This document shows positions 12,006 to 25,300 of a DNA stretch of 64,000 nt, in pieces (position 1 is the first letter of the stretch; each line of letters starts with the position of its first letter). A program made the position numbers and the translations under genes. The notes beneath the pieces were generated by a model that saw nothing but the letters and a program-made list of their open reading frames with translations, made no database searches and was not told where the DNA came from. Source of the stretch: Bugula neritina (lineage: Eukaryota; Bryozoa; Gymnolaemata; Cheilostomatida; Bugulidae); assembly GCA_964035545.1 (NCBI GenBank), contig OZ037767.1, positions 2,736,680-2,800,679 of the forward strand, written 5' to 3'.

Positions 12006-14360
12006 CTATGGGTGAGAAAGCATCATTCTAGTGAACCTGAGGGAGTACCCATAGCCCAGCCAATCCTTCCAGTATATTCCGTCGTAGTACCCACCAGTAG
12101 GGACATAAGGACCACCAACATAGTAGATGCCGTTTAATAGAGCGTAGGAGCAGTAGTTGTACCACCACCCGGCTGTAACGATATTTCATAATAATAGAGT
12201 AAATACTACAATAGTACACCATACATATAGTAGATGTGGGCCAATATTAAACACTATACCCTATTATGATATAATGCAAATAATACAACTATCTCACACT
12301 ATGTCACATGTCGTACTATATTACAATATGTCACAACTGAACACATGTCACAATATGTCACAACTGAACACTATGTCGCAGCTGGTCACATGCCACACTA
12401 TGTCACAGATAGCACAGTTTCTAGAGGCTTACTAGTATATATTACAATAAAAAATAATTTAGAAAAGTTATAATACCATATAAACATAATATAACAACTG
12501 GTGAATGAAATATTTAATACAATAAAATAATTACATTATTTCCCTAGTGAGACCCTAGCACATTATTCTCTCACCTTTCTGATTACCGGCGCAACTATAT
12601 GTATCCGGGTAGTCGTAAGTGGCAAACTGTCTACCATTAGAATAGGAGAAATCATCTGGAACTGTGCCAGCATATCCAGAAACCTAGGAGATGACGGAGA
12701 GAAGGGGTAAACTGCGGAAAGTTAATATAATAAAATTACACACAAAAGATGTAAACTGCAGAATGCTCTGGTAAAAAAGTACATAAAAATCACTTGATGT
12801 GAACTGCAGCAAATCTATGCATAAGTTGAATAGAGAGCTACTAACTACAAAAAATATATAGGAGATAAAAACTGTAGGTAATTGGTATACATTATACACA
12901 CATGAGCAAAATCTAAAAGTTTATAAGTAAAATGGAAAAAATTTCAATAAATTTTTGCAAATTTGAAATTAGATTTTTGAGTAAATTACTCTTTCCAGGC
13001 AATTTTAAAGAAAGGTTTTAAAACTAATTGCAAGACAACCAGTTAAAAATTTCAAACAAAGGGAAGACAAACCTGAAGTCGATATCTGTCTTGGGCACTT
13101 CCAAGTGAAAAGTGTTGGTAAGTTCCAGCTCGGTTGTTACCATTCCAGTCTTGTAGTTGCAAGTCCATTACAGTGTTACCTACAGAATAAGACATGACAG
13201 GCAATACAGTGTTACCTACAGAATAAGACATGACAGGCAATAACCAAACCCAAGAATCCAGTCGCCCGGAGCATTAGCAACCACAATGCCAAACAGAAAA
13301 TGAAAAATAAAATGCTGATCATCAATCAACAAATAAAATTTTGGTGAAATATTAAAAAATATTTTCTAATCAATCATTGATCATCATTACAGCTGACGTA
13401 TATATAAATCACAAATTACCATAAGAGTTCATTAGTTAAGATGGATAATCATAGATTTTACAAGCAAATTTTCTTAATTTAAGGTTACAGACTAATAAAT
13501 TGCTGATGGCTTTACTTATATTTTTACACTATGAGCTGTCTATGCAGTAAATTAGCCTAAGAATGTTGACAGTAGAGTACCTTGTGAGGTGAGATGTTGC
13601 ATCGTAATCAAACCGATCCAGAAATCACCTGACACAGATCCAAAGCCGATTTGATAGTCATTGTAGGTCCTCTGAAAGTTTTCATTGCCGTACATGCGCT
13701 GTTGAACAATTGTGTATGACTTATTCACCTGATGGTCACACAGCACCTTGGGAGAAAGAGCAGGTAACATTACATTCTATAGAAAATATTACAATATAAT
13801 CTTATATAATTCAGTCATTTTGATAGACAATGAAAAGTCAATTGACCTACCTTCACAGAATATGATGAGTTAAGATAAATTTTATAGTTGCCAGACTTTA
13901 TATGACCTCCAAGACGAATATCATGACAATCTATAACATATGTGTTCAAAATAAGTGTTTTACATTCGCAAGGATTTCCAACTTTTGGAAGTTCGGAAAA
14001 AACTGGCATTTAAAACGAAAGATAATGGGTGATAGTTTAAAGTTTTATCAAATAGTAGAATGCAAATTATTGTTACAAGCTTTTTAAATCAGTATTTTGG
14101 AAAACTTCTCACAGCTTTCCCCCGACACAAATTGTGATAGATTTGGATGACACAACAAGTAATTTAGTCCCAACTAATAACACAAAGTTCTCTCTCAAAA
14201 CATTGATTACCAAGCAGCGATGACCTTTTCATTTGATAGGCTGAGACCCACCTTTCGGATATTTAATTCGTTTAAAACAATCACAGCAGTAAACAGAACA
14301 CAACACAATAATCAACAGAAGTAGTCTCTGGTTCATTGTTTGAGAGGCAGTCATTCTCAT
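12006..14360 (-). CDS. Secreted fibrinogen-related (FReD) protein
   Basis: Six exons on the minus strand: 14360-14252, 13930-13851, 13746-13581, 13179-13073, 12683-12575 and 12172-12006 (TAG). They give 738 bp, 245 aa. Exon 1 encodes a signal peptide (NQRLLLLIIVLCSVYCCDC). The rest is one fibrinogen C-terminal domain: DCHDIRLGGHIKSGNYKIYL, VLCDHQ, YTIVQQRMYGNENFQRTY, QIGFGSVSGDFWIGL, LQLQDWNG, YRLQVSGYAGT, AGWWYNYCSYALLNGIYY and DGIYWKDWLGYGYSLRFTRMM. Such FReD-only proteins (ficolin, tachylectin and FREP-like) bind glycans or acetyl groups outside the cell. The usual Asp-rich Ca site before the last disulphide is only partly kept (DYPDTYSC). No collagen or coiled-coil part is present. An acceptor-like TTTTAG immediately precedes the ATG. 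Poly(A) signal TTTATT lies at 11935-11940. Exon 4 has a second in-frame acceptor. Confidence 0.9.
12285..12415. repeat. CACAATATGTCACAACTGAACA-type repeat in FReD intron 5
   Basis: Imperfect tandem copies of ATGTCACA(A/T)-containing units of 10-30 bp, intronic. Confidence 0.8.
13165..13240. repeat. 36-bp tandem duplication spanning the exon 4 acceptor of the FReD gene
   Basis: Two identical adjacent copies contain TACAGTGTTACCTACAGAAT. On the gene strand each provides TTATTCTGTAG|GTAACACTGTA, so acceptors exist at 13179 and 13215. The difference of 36 bp is 12 codons, in frame and without a stop. Confidence 0.9.
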
Positions 14361-14827
14361 CTAAAACATACAGTTCAATTTTAGTCTAATTAATATATTT
14401 AATTCATGCATTGACATCTGCTTTATTTTTCATTACCATATAAATATAATTAACAAATACCGTAGCAGATAACTTATCACTTATACTATTAGTAATACTA
14501 TACTAAACAATTATCATATTTCCAGAGATAACAAAAAGAATAACTTAGAGTTAGTGACTCAGACTACTGATGATAAAAATATAGTCCAATTGAATTTATT
14601 TTATTCCAGCGGCCCAGCCTGTTTAAGTACTATAACGACCAATAACAATATTAATAGACAATATGAATATTATAGTTTTATTTTTTGGCTTTTAGTTTAA
14701 GGGGTTAAAAAGTTGTTAAGATTATTCTTTATATTTTTATTTTACTTTATAATTATTCATGCAGTGATCCAATAGTTCATGTTGCCACATTTTGGCTGAA
14801 CTTCAACTTGTACTCATGTTCATGTTA

Positions 14828-14985
14828 ATGTAGTTCTACTACTACTGCTGCTACTAGTACTAGTACTCAACTAGTAGTAGTACTACTAGTACTAGTTGTA
14901 CTACTACTAGTACTAGTAATAGTACTAGTACTACTTCAACTTGTAGCACTAGCTGTACTAGTACTACTAGTTGTAGTCAAGTGTA
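14828..14985. repeat. Palindromic ACTAGT/TAGTAC low-complexity tract
   Basis: Runs of CTACTAGTACTAG on both strands, with many short palindromes. The region from the FReD gene (14361) to the LRR gene (16086) otherwise shows no convincing exon. Confidence 0.85.
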
Positions 14986-16086
14986 AACACAACAAGTTAA
15001 TATTCATACTTTTAAACAGATACCTGTTCAAATTTTACGATTATATATTTGAGCTAAAAATGATATATTTACGTGAATACGATTATTTGATATTGGTTAT
15101 ATTGGTATATACAAACAATAATAAGTATAATATCATTTTGATTTTAATAATCTATCCAAAATGCTTCTATTTCAAAAACTTTGTAGAAAAGAAAATAATG
15201 GAGCAGTTGTAATAGCGTTTTATAAAGGTAGATAACTCCCATAAAATTACGGTGAGCTTTGTTACATTTTAGCAATTTAACAATAATCACAATTTTGGGG
15301 TTGCTTTTTTATATTGGATTCACTATTTTATATAGATGGAACACACAGCTAAGCGTCGCCCAATTACCACTCTTCAAGTAATTGGGTGACATAACTTTCT
15401 TACCTCTCCGAAAAAGCAGTAAGGTGTATTGCATTGAATTTTTGTTACTGTTTTGTGTCCTAAGCTTAACTCTTTAGATTGGTTGGTATGATGAATGCAT
15501 GTAAACTCTGAGTTTGATTGTATGTTTTGTGAGTTGAATTTCAACTCAGCAGAAATCAGCACCACAGGTTTGAAGTAGTCTATAGTAAGCAAAGTACTGT
15601 GCCTGGCTAATTTGATTAGCTTAGCAACAGTTACAAAAAAAATTAAATTACCTGAAAGCTATAACAAAGTAATTACAATAATATAAACCATGTACATATA
15701 TGCATACTGTAAATAGTGCTATTATATATAATACTATAAACATATAATATAATATTACAGATATTATATATAATAATATATAACATGTAATACTATAAAA
15801 TGCTACTATATACAAATCTTTTCAGCATCTGTAAATCTGCCACTAAAAACAGATGAAGTGATTTAAATTGGATTTAGTTTGAATAAACATTTTGCAATGT
15901 TAGTAATTTAACAGTTATACATTATTGTATCAAATTTATTTTAAAAACTTTTAACATTTATTGCAAGAAATATGCAACTTTACATGTGTAGGATTGACAA
16001 TATAGGACATTGCATTGTGTTATGTGTTGTGTTGTCTTGGTGTATGACATAACTTCTAACGCAATGATAGGTTGTATTTTGGAATC

Positions 16087-19000
16087 ATGACGTTCAAATT
16101 CTTTTACCTTTCACTATATTTTATGTTGTATAATGATCTATTTTCAGCAAACGACTTCTGTAAAGATGAAAATGTTCATGGTAAGATCATTTCATACCAT
16201 TGGGTATTTTAATATTGAAAAACGGGTTTTATTGCAAAAGAAGAGCTCAAACTTCAGTTTGCTATAGATTGCTGCAGTTTCAGTTCGCCACATGTACTAA
16301 TGATTCTACAAATGTACAATATGCTACTACTACAATATGATTTATAACAAACATTCATTTTTAGTACGTGTATCTATTTATACAATATTATATAATTATA
16401 ATTTGCACAAGTAGGGAAGCAGAAATAGCTAGATGCAACACAAAGTTTGAGGTCACTAAGTGCAGTGTTTGTATACCCATTATATTGTTCGCACTGAAAC
16501 TCGAAAAATCTAAACAATTTACTTAGTGACCCTAAACTTTGTGCTGCATCAAGCATTTTCTAAGAAAGCAGCTGTATTTCAGTAACAAAAAATTGCAGCA
16601 TAGCTATTAACTGGTGCTGAAGAGAGCATTTAAATATAACTGCACCATATTTAAAAGCTGCAGCACGCTGGTATATGGTTTGAGGCAAAGTCAATACAAT
16701 CATCTTAAACCATTCTAAACAATTAGGGTTTTGAGAAACAGCATTAGTTATATAATATGCAGTAAAACTAGTGTATTCCATCAACTGAATATTCAAACAA
16801 AAGACAATTTATTCTAAACAATTATGCTGCAATTGTTATTTTCCCTGCAAAAGCAAACATTTGAGTATATTGTATAAGTTATATATAGATGCAATAACAT
16901 ACTTATATACATATTATACACATCTAATATATTTATAAGTATAATAGATGCAATGAAACTATATTTTTTTTGCATTGATAACCAATTTTATTTTGTAATC
17001 ATAGCTTTTAAACAGCAATTTTTTTGCAGTGTAAAAAAACTTTTATCTTACTAAACTTAGGCACAATTTAAAAACAATTGACACCAGAGTTACAATAATT
17101 AACTTAAATACCAATAATATATTTACCTGTTGTAATAAAATGATGTACTAATAAAATAAAACTTATTTTAATAAAATATATCGGTAAGGAGGATAGGTCA
17201 ATGTTTATCACAAATTTGTGTTGCCATTAGTTTGCCCGACTGGAATAGATGCCATAGGTTGCTTCAGTGGGTGTGACTGCGACAGTCACGTGTTAAAGTG
17301 TGCAGATGGTTACCCAGTGTGTCTCAATACCCTCCTCATTGGCTCCCAATACACCGGGCCAAAGGTCACTAACATCTCCGCCCAGGCGAGTAAAGCTCTA
17401 TCTAGCTGTACTTTAGCTATATAGTTGCTATAATGTAGTTATTTAACTAGGTTATATGAATATATAGATCTATAGTTATTTAGCTATAGCATTCTTTTAT
17501 CTATGTGTTTTGGGCTTTTTTATTTTTTTTCTTGTGTATATTCTCTCTAAAGTATATTATCTTCAGTATAAAGTTTTTCCTTTACAGTTTGTTAGCCACA
17601 TAATATGACTATACAGCTATATAAATGTTTAATATGTTATGTTTTAGACTTTAGAGGCAACCTGCTTGTACGAAGTCTATGAAGTGGTTATTCAAGATTT
17701 TGATAAACTGGTGTGGATTGAGCCTGGAGTTTTTGAGCCCATTTCTGGACAGTTGCAGGAAATTAACATAAGGAATAATAGCATTTTAAAAACGATTGAT
17801 AGAAATGTGTTTATAGGTATAATTAACCTAAAATAATTATTTGACTGTAATTATGAAATTATCCTTAGAATATAAACAAAAACTTATTACCTCTGTAAGG
17901 TTGTAAGATTGTTTAACATAAATTTCACGTTGTATTAGCTGACAATGGCACTTGTGTTACATTCTACAGCAGCAAATAATATTAGTTTTTGACCAATAGC
18001 AATATCTGCATCAAATCTTTGCATATTTTGTAGGTATCTTCCCGCATTTGAAAGCCGTAGTGATTGAGAGCAATTCACAGCTATCAGACATTTCCTTCCT
18101 TGTAGACACAGACATAGATGGAATAACTGAGCTACTGCTAGCTAACAACAACATTAGGTAAGAATATGTTAGCTTATAGGAATGACCGATCAGAAGGACT
18201 TTGTGTTATATTCTTTAAAATTCAGGCAGTTTTTAAATTATCTATTACTGAATTGTGATAACGATAATTTGCAGTTTTTTTATTTGACATAACCAAATGT
18301 GGCCGTGCTTTTCAATTTATAAATAGTAATCTTGATCAAAGATCAAATACATTATTCTCCATTTCTTTTGCTGATTTAAATACATTGACATTGCTACTCA
18401 GTTATACCATTTTTGAATTCAATTTTGATCATGAATTAAGTATTATACAACACTGAGCAATGTTTATATTATAACTGACGTCAACTAGTATATAGTACGT
18501 TGTGTTACAGTTTTCTGCCTTGTGGACTCTTTAACAGACTTCTGTCATTAAAGCAGATTGACCTGCAAGGAAATAGAATTAAAGTGATTGACCAGTGCAT
18601 TATGGGATCTGTATTCCTTTTCAACGGTGTTATTAATATGAATCTAGAGGATAATCCTCTTAGCTGCAACTGTTCTATATTCCGTAAGTCTTTGTTTTAG
18701 ATTTCATGAAAAATTGTCCTACATTTCAAAATGGCTACTTTATACTTTATAAGTATTTGCTCTTTATTTCATATAAGTATGCTCGCATGTCTTAATCCGT
18801 CTAATAAATGAACATGCAGCTTTAGCTTTTATCATATGAATTTGAATGTTATATTTACATATTCAGTGAATTAATATTTGTATATTCTAATAATCGTTAG
18901 AAGAAAATTAGAAAAGATCTAAAGCTAAGCTCAAAAAATCTAGTTTTATTGAATTATATTTTTTTATCAGTTTTATCCATGTTTGTGTAAATCTTATATG

Positions 19001-21589
19001 TTTCAGCATTTAAAAATTCCAGGTGCAGTTTTGCATAAAAAGCATTACTTAGCTTCATGTTACTACAATTTCTATACATACCATGATGCATATAATAACA
19101 CTAATATAGTTAGCTTCAATTCATCTCCGAAAAGTTAGTGCTTGAGATGAGTAATTAAGATTAATAAATGTATGGTACTTTTTAGCCATAGCACCTTACA
19201 TAGACACACCTGCAAGCACCATGTGCGGTCCGCCAATACAGAATATGCGATTTCAGTTAGCGATGGCTATCTTAGCTAACAGCTCTTTAGCAGATGGAGT
19301 CGAAAGCTGCCCACAAGAACCATCAGCTGCTATTGAGAAAGCAAAGAACTTCTCTAGATGTCCATGTGACCTAAATGTATTCAAAGGTAGGTCATATTAC
19401 ACAGCCCAGTACACTCACTGTCATAGCCTGACACTCACTGCCATTCACTGATAAAACCTGATACTAGCTGACACAACCTGACACTTAATAGCACTCACTG
19501 ACACTAACTGTCACAGCCTGACACCCAATGACACTCACTGACAAAACCTGACACAACCTGATACTAACTGCCATAGCCTGACATCTATTCACACAGTTTG
19601 AAACTCACTGGCACCGAAATATGTGATTCTTTAGAACTTTTATAAGAAATAATTACAAATAGTAAAGCGCTGTGTAAGTTATTATTGAAATTGAAAGCAA
19701 ACTTCAAATCAACTCTAAGAAATATTATTAGCGCATAAATTATTTTATACTAACATTATACATCAATCGTTTCAGAGAAATGTGAACCAGATTGCGTATT
19801 TTACAAAAATCGTCCGATGTGTAAAACCAATACTGACTTGGGATGGAAGGGGAAATTTGAGGGTTGCATTTGCAACACCCTTCTCTGGGGTCTTAAGCTA
19901 AAATTTGATGTAGATTGGGAAGAAAAATACTGCATAGAGAGAGGTATACATATCCTATCTGTTCTACATATTGCGTAATGTCTTTACTCCGGCAGATATA
20001 GGGGGACAGTAATACTGACATGTCTAGAAATTGCAACAGACTGAAAGTTAAAAAGCTATAGTGCTAAACGCTGAACACTAAATATAATAATTATAAATAA
20101 ACAGTAATTTGGTCAATTCATATGGTTTAAAATTATAATTTCTGAGTAGTTTATTTTTGGTATTCATCATGTTTACCAGCTACACATCATTTCATTGTTC
20201 TGTATCATGCTATTTATTACACTTTGTTTTATATAATATTTATATTGTTTATATTGAATTATTTTTATATATATATAATAGACATATTGGAATTTAAAGG
20301 TGCCTTAATTAATCACATGGAAACGATGTCTGGACAAATCTGGTTGTCTATCACGGGATTCGTCATTCTCCTGCTTGTAATTCCTATGGCCGTCAACGCA
20401 CTGAGATGGCATCGAGAGAAGAAGAAGGAAGAAGACGATGACGATCTTGAAAGTGAAAACGAGGAATTTGTAGAGTTTCTTTTGGTTTGTAATTATGCCT
20501 AATGTTAGTTAGAGTTGTCTTCTCAGCTGTTAAACTTGATGTTGGAGAAAAAGAAATTTCTAGTATGCAGTTGTAGTTCTTGTAATTAGACTTAGACATT
20601 GTTGGCTGGAATAGGTTGCAGCATTAAGTGACAAATTTGTTAATATTAGTTACTGTGGGACTTTGTAAGAGCCCTTTCTAACAACATATAAAGTTGAAGG
20701 TTTCTTGGCGTTGATAGTTAAAGCTAATCTAAATGTATGTAGTTTGCACATGGTTAGATGTAAAAAGTTGTCCTCTCCTAAATTCAGGTTGACATGGCAA
20801 TTAAAATTTACTTTTTTTCAACTTAGAAGTTACTATAATCATTTTAGTAATAAACTTGGTGCATTTTTTCAGTATGGAGGAGACTCACAATGGTCCAAAC
20901 GACCAACAATAACATCAGAAACTGCAACTGACGACAGCAAAGCTAAACCAATTACGAGGGAGCAGATGCATCATAGAACACAGTTAAAGTCAAAGAAAAA
21001 GAAAATACCTAAAAAGAAACATCGTGAATTAGCTAAAAGCAGTAGAGAAAATGTCAGAAATCCTAATAACCAAAATTCCAATAGAGATGAAGAGCTAGAT
21101 ATAAGAAGCTCGTTTGAGCAGCTTGTAGTTCCCGTTTTATCGGATGAGTTACACTCAAGAAACTCGTTGGAGGAGCCTTTGGATCTGAATGTAGGTCAAA
21201 GGAACATGACCGAAAGTCCCGTTTTATCGAATGATTTAATAATGGACGTTCCGACATTTAGCGATACAGGTCAGATATATATCAAAGATTCACTCGAAGA
21301 TCAGATGCGACCTGTCACAATCCTCAATGACCTCAAAAATAAGAAACTTTTTGAGAATGAAGACCAGGAAATGGATGGTGAAAATTCTAATGACGACATG
21401 CTAAGTGGCCCTGGAGTGGGCCAAGCTTCTTCGCCTGCGTCAGCCTTGTCTATCGGAATGCTAGAGTTTGAGAGTGCTGCCGAGGTAATTGACTCTGGCA
21501 GCGATTCTAGGAGAGGTCTGAGCGACTCATTTGTTTCAATTGATGAGGAGTTGTATGCCCACTCTGTGCTTCATACGTCTGCAGATTAA
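16087..21589 (+). CDS. Single-pass LRR receptor-like protein with long cytoplasmic tail
   Basis: Nine exons: 16087-16180, 17231-17385, 17648-17816, 18034-18157, 18511-18683, 19186-19386, 19776-19943, 20282-20484 and 20873-21589 (TAA). They give 2004 bp, 667 aa, all phases consistent. Parts in order: signal peptide (MTFKFFYLSLYFMLYN); N-terminal Cys cap (GCFSGCDCDSHVLKC); four to five degenerate LRRs (LQEINIRNNSI, LTELLLANNNI-like, LKQIDLQGNRIKVID); LRRCT start (NLEDNPLSCNCS); a second Cys-rich region (CPCDLNVFKEKCEPDC, GCICNTLLWG, YCIER); transmembrane helix about 380-402 (IWLSITGFVILLLVIPMAVNA); then about 265 cytoplasmic residues with acidic clusters and a KSKKKKIPKKKHR basic patch. Intron 2 appears to use a GC donor (CAG|GCGAGT). 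If the last intron is retained, the protein ends at 20502 soon after the membrane. I do not recognise an orthologue. AATAAA at 21990-21995. Confidence 0.85.
16432..16550. mobile_element. Short hairpin/MITE-like element in LRR gene intron 1
   Basis: 30-bp inverted repeats (starting GATGCAACACAAAGTTTGAG, and its partner 16521-16550) match at 27 of 30 positions and flank about 60 bp. No clear target-site duplication and no coding capacity. Confidence 0.5.
19415..19610. repeat. ACACTCACTGACAC(A)ACCTG-type repeat in LRR gene intron 6
   Basis: Imperfect tandem units of about 10-20 bp built on TGACACTCACTG and CATAGCCTGACA, beginning just after the exon 6 donor. Confidence 0.85.
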
Positions 21590-22367
21590 TTGTCTGCTGC
21601 AGAAAACAGATTTTACTAACTTCTTTACTTGTTGTAACTATACATCTAAAGCTTTTGAAATGTTATACACTGTATGAGATCTGGAAATATATTATTATGA
21701 ATGACATTAGTTGATCCTGACAGTACCATACTCTGATATAAACTAGTATTACATAACTATATTAATGACTAATGTGAATTATTGTAGTGCTATGTTGTTC
21801 AACTACAAGCAACAGTTGCTAATATTGAAATTTATTTATTGATTGATTTTGACTTAGAGTGATATGACTGCAACCAACACTATGTACACGCAGTATAACT
21901 GTAAGTATTGCTCAAGCATCAGCTAGTTCAAATATATACAGACCTAACACAGCAGTATGTAAAGGAAATAACACAATCATATACCATAAAATAAAAACAC
22001 TAAAATACTGTTTTGTTGTTACACTGTCAAGGTGTGCGCTAGCACCAAAAAAAGTGTATGATTTAGCAGCCTATTTGTAAAGTAATAACTTGAAATATAA
22101 AACAGTGACAAAAGGCTCCCAATACACACATTATGATGAAATTGATATTTTACAGGAGTTGTCTTCTTAGAATACAACTCTTACTAAAAGCTTGTAGTTA
22201 TTGAGATTACATAATATCTGGCAAATACTAAAAAGTGCCTCCCTTTTTGAAAGCTGCACAGCAAATGGAAAGTTACATGCACATTATATTTTGTCAAATG
22301 AAACATTGTTAACAGCAAAACGAAAGTTTTAAAACCAGAAAAGTAAGCTGCCTTCCAGAATGTGCCA

Positions 22368-25300
22368 TCAGCTGATGATGCAACTTTTTTTACTGGATTG
22401 TGAAAACTCCTGAGGATTGAGGATCTGTTTCCTAGCCTTGTCAGGCGGCGCCTTGAGGGTGGCGTAGAGGAAGTTCCTCATTCTAGTCTGAGTTTTGTGA
22501 GTGAGAGAGTAAGTCTTCAAGTCGGCCTTACACGAGGACGGGAGGGAAAGCCTCTCGATGCCGTAAGTAGGCACTCGAGTCACCAAGACCCGCATACTCA
22601 GTTCGTAGAGGGAAGGAACTTGACCACTCGTAGAACACAGCCTGTTCATGCCGTTGCGTTTCAGCACTACTCGAGAGAGTTCGGCAAAAGACTCGATTAC
22701 GTTGAAGTCGCAAAGTGTGGAGACTTCGAAGAAAGGCATCCCGTGTCGCTGTGAGTACAGCTCAGCCGTAAACTCGCTCACCTGCAGAAAATACAACTGC
22801 ATGATGATCTATAGAAAATATTATAATTACATGATAATCTATAGAAAATTTATCTATATAATGACCAACAGAAAATATACATATGTACATAAATTTGAAA
22901 GATACAGCTGCATGGCAATCTGAAGAAAATAAGGCTTTTACATGATAATCTGCAGCTAATATTATGGTGAGTGTATGGTGCTTCTACCCTGAGTTTCTAT
23001 GAATACTTTATGTCTAAGAATAGTTAATATAATAGTAAAGTTTATCCGTAGGACTTCCTTTCAAATACAGAAATAAAAAATATTTCCATTTCGAGTAGCT
23101 GGTTGAGAGTTTGGTTGAGGAATGACTGCTTACTCGGTGCAAGTGTGGGTAACTCCCTTAGCTAGATATATGAGAGAGATAACTCCCTTAGCTAGATATA
23201 TGAGAGAGATAACTCCCTTAGCTAGATATATGAGAGAGATAACCCCCTTAGCTAGATATATGAGAGAGATAACTCCCTTAGCTAGATATATGAGAGAGAT
23301 AACTCCCTTAGCTAGATATATGAGAGAGATAACTCCCTTAGCTAGATATATGAGAGAGATAACTCCCTTAGCTAGATATATGAGAGAGATAACTCCCTTA
23401 GCTAGATATATGAGAGAGATAACTCCCTTAGCTAGATATATGAGAGAGATAACCCCATTAGCTAGATATATGAGAGAGATAACTCCCTTAGCTAGATATA
23501 TGAGAGAGATAACTCCCTTAGCTAGATATAATGATTGACAAGAGATTGTATTGAAACAATTCACCAGGGGAATTTTTTACTGAAGACAATGTACTGTCTA
23601 ACAGGTGTACTAATCTCCAACATACTTCCATAAACTAAAACGAAAACTTATCTGTTTCTCTCTCTTTTCTTACTAATTATATTACTCTACGTTGTGAAAA
23701 TGCAAGATAATTTGGACGCCTCGCTTTCATTACATAAAACATCAACAGAGTTGGAATCATTTGTCTAGAAAAAGTGCAGCCAACATATTGCAGATGTGCA
23801 GGGTATGATCTGTGCAGGTTGAAAATATTTCTCATGTAATTATGCTGGGAAATGATGAGCATAGTGATGTAAACAATTATTCATGACCTTTGTATTAGAA
23901 ACTGGTATTCATGAATTCCTTACTCGCTGTATGCAATACTACCTACTCTGTCTACAACCTATCGGCTGTCAGCATATCTACATGTCAGTGGGTGTCAACA
24001 CCAGCTTGTCAGCACTTATTGAATACAATCGCTGCTAACAAATGACCTGTTTCGATATTGCACTCCCGAAATCAGTTTTTAAACAGTGATAAAAATTGAA
24101 GCACTTTTTAAGTAAGAACACACTTTAAGTGAGACTGCTGCCACAAAGTAAATCTAGTTAGTAAGTTATTAACTTACATACGGCAGCACAAAGAAGAAAA
24201 CTCTCTATAGCTAATTAACCTTGACACAGCTCACCAGATAAGGATGTGCAGAGTGTAGTGATTAGCTAGTTATACAGATAATTGGGTACTACAGGAGTAT
24301 AAACAAACCGCTCCAGTTACTACAACCACATGAGATTTGAGACACTGGCCACTATTCAACATACTACAAAGAAGGAATTCCACAAAACATTCCCTGAGCT
24401 ATGTTATGCAGGAAAGGGTTTGTGTATATACTACCTCATCACAAACCTACAACTGTTTACATTAGTAGCTAGGGAAGATGCTGTTAACTGCTATCCCTGA
24501 GGGAAAGTGTTATAATTGAAGAGTTGTTAAACTCAATTAGCGACTTTACGGCAGCAGCGCACTTCCGGCAGCAAGAGATGCTTGTAAAAAAACAATGATA
24601 AATTAACTTGACATTGTCATGTAACAGAGTGCACAGTATTTAGTATAATTGAGTTAGAGTTAGAGATAAACCCTGGACTCACTCACTCAATACTGCGGCA
24701 TTCACTGACAAAAGTATAACTATAATGAAACTCCAAAAAATATTTTTTTGACAAAAATTTCCTAGAATCTTCTTTTTTATTAATATTTTGGGACATCTCA
24801 GCTATATCCAGTGGAAAGATTTGTTGAAATCAATTGACACAGGTTTCTCAAATTCAATTTAAAGGTGATGCATTTTTACTAGCCGAGATACGCAGCCAAA
24901 ACCTCCTATCAGCAAGAAACATAGAAAACTTAATCAGCCAGTGGTGAATAAATTTAGTCAAATATTTTTGTGGCGGGTTTTGACCTTTAGGCTCGTGTTC
25001 TTTTTAGATAACTTTATATGCATAGAATCATTATACATAATTCATAATAAATTATTATTATTATTATTATTCCTACCTGTCGATTGTAAGCGAGGTGGAG
25101 ACGATTACCAACGAGTATTTTCGGAACACCTGGAGCATGCTCATTCACCTCATTCAGCCAGCGTTCAATTCCCTCGAAGCTCCACTTATTTGTGATGTCA
25201 TAAACCAACAGGATGCCCTGAACGCCTCGGGAGTAGGAGCGCAGAACGGTACAGAATCGACCTTGACCTATAAAATAAGACTATTCATAAAACTTAGCTG

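Noticed and set aside
15354-15390. Short hairpin GTCGCCCAATTAC...GTAATTGGGTGAC
   Set aside because: Arms of about 12 bp in AT-rich DNA with no family member in the window; likely chance or an old fragment.
20705-20872. Coding sequence upstream of the last LRR-gene exon
   Set aside because: The frame is open but lies in the intron; the pyrimidine tract and TTTTTTCAG at 20872 define the exon start in the right phase.
22497-22754. Plus-strand open frame
   Set aside because: Antisense shadow of RAB40 exon 3, whose minus-strand frame has clear homology.
23122-23564. Open frames of about 140 codons made of a 10-residue repeat
   Set aside because: They arise because the 30-bp intronic minisatellite is divisible by three. 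There is no homology and no start context.
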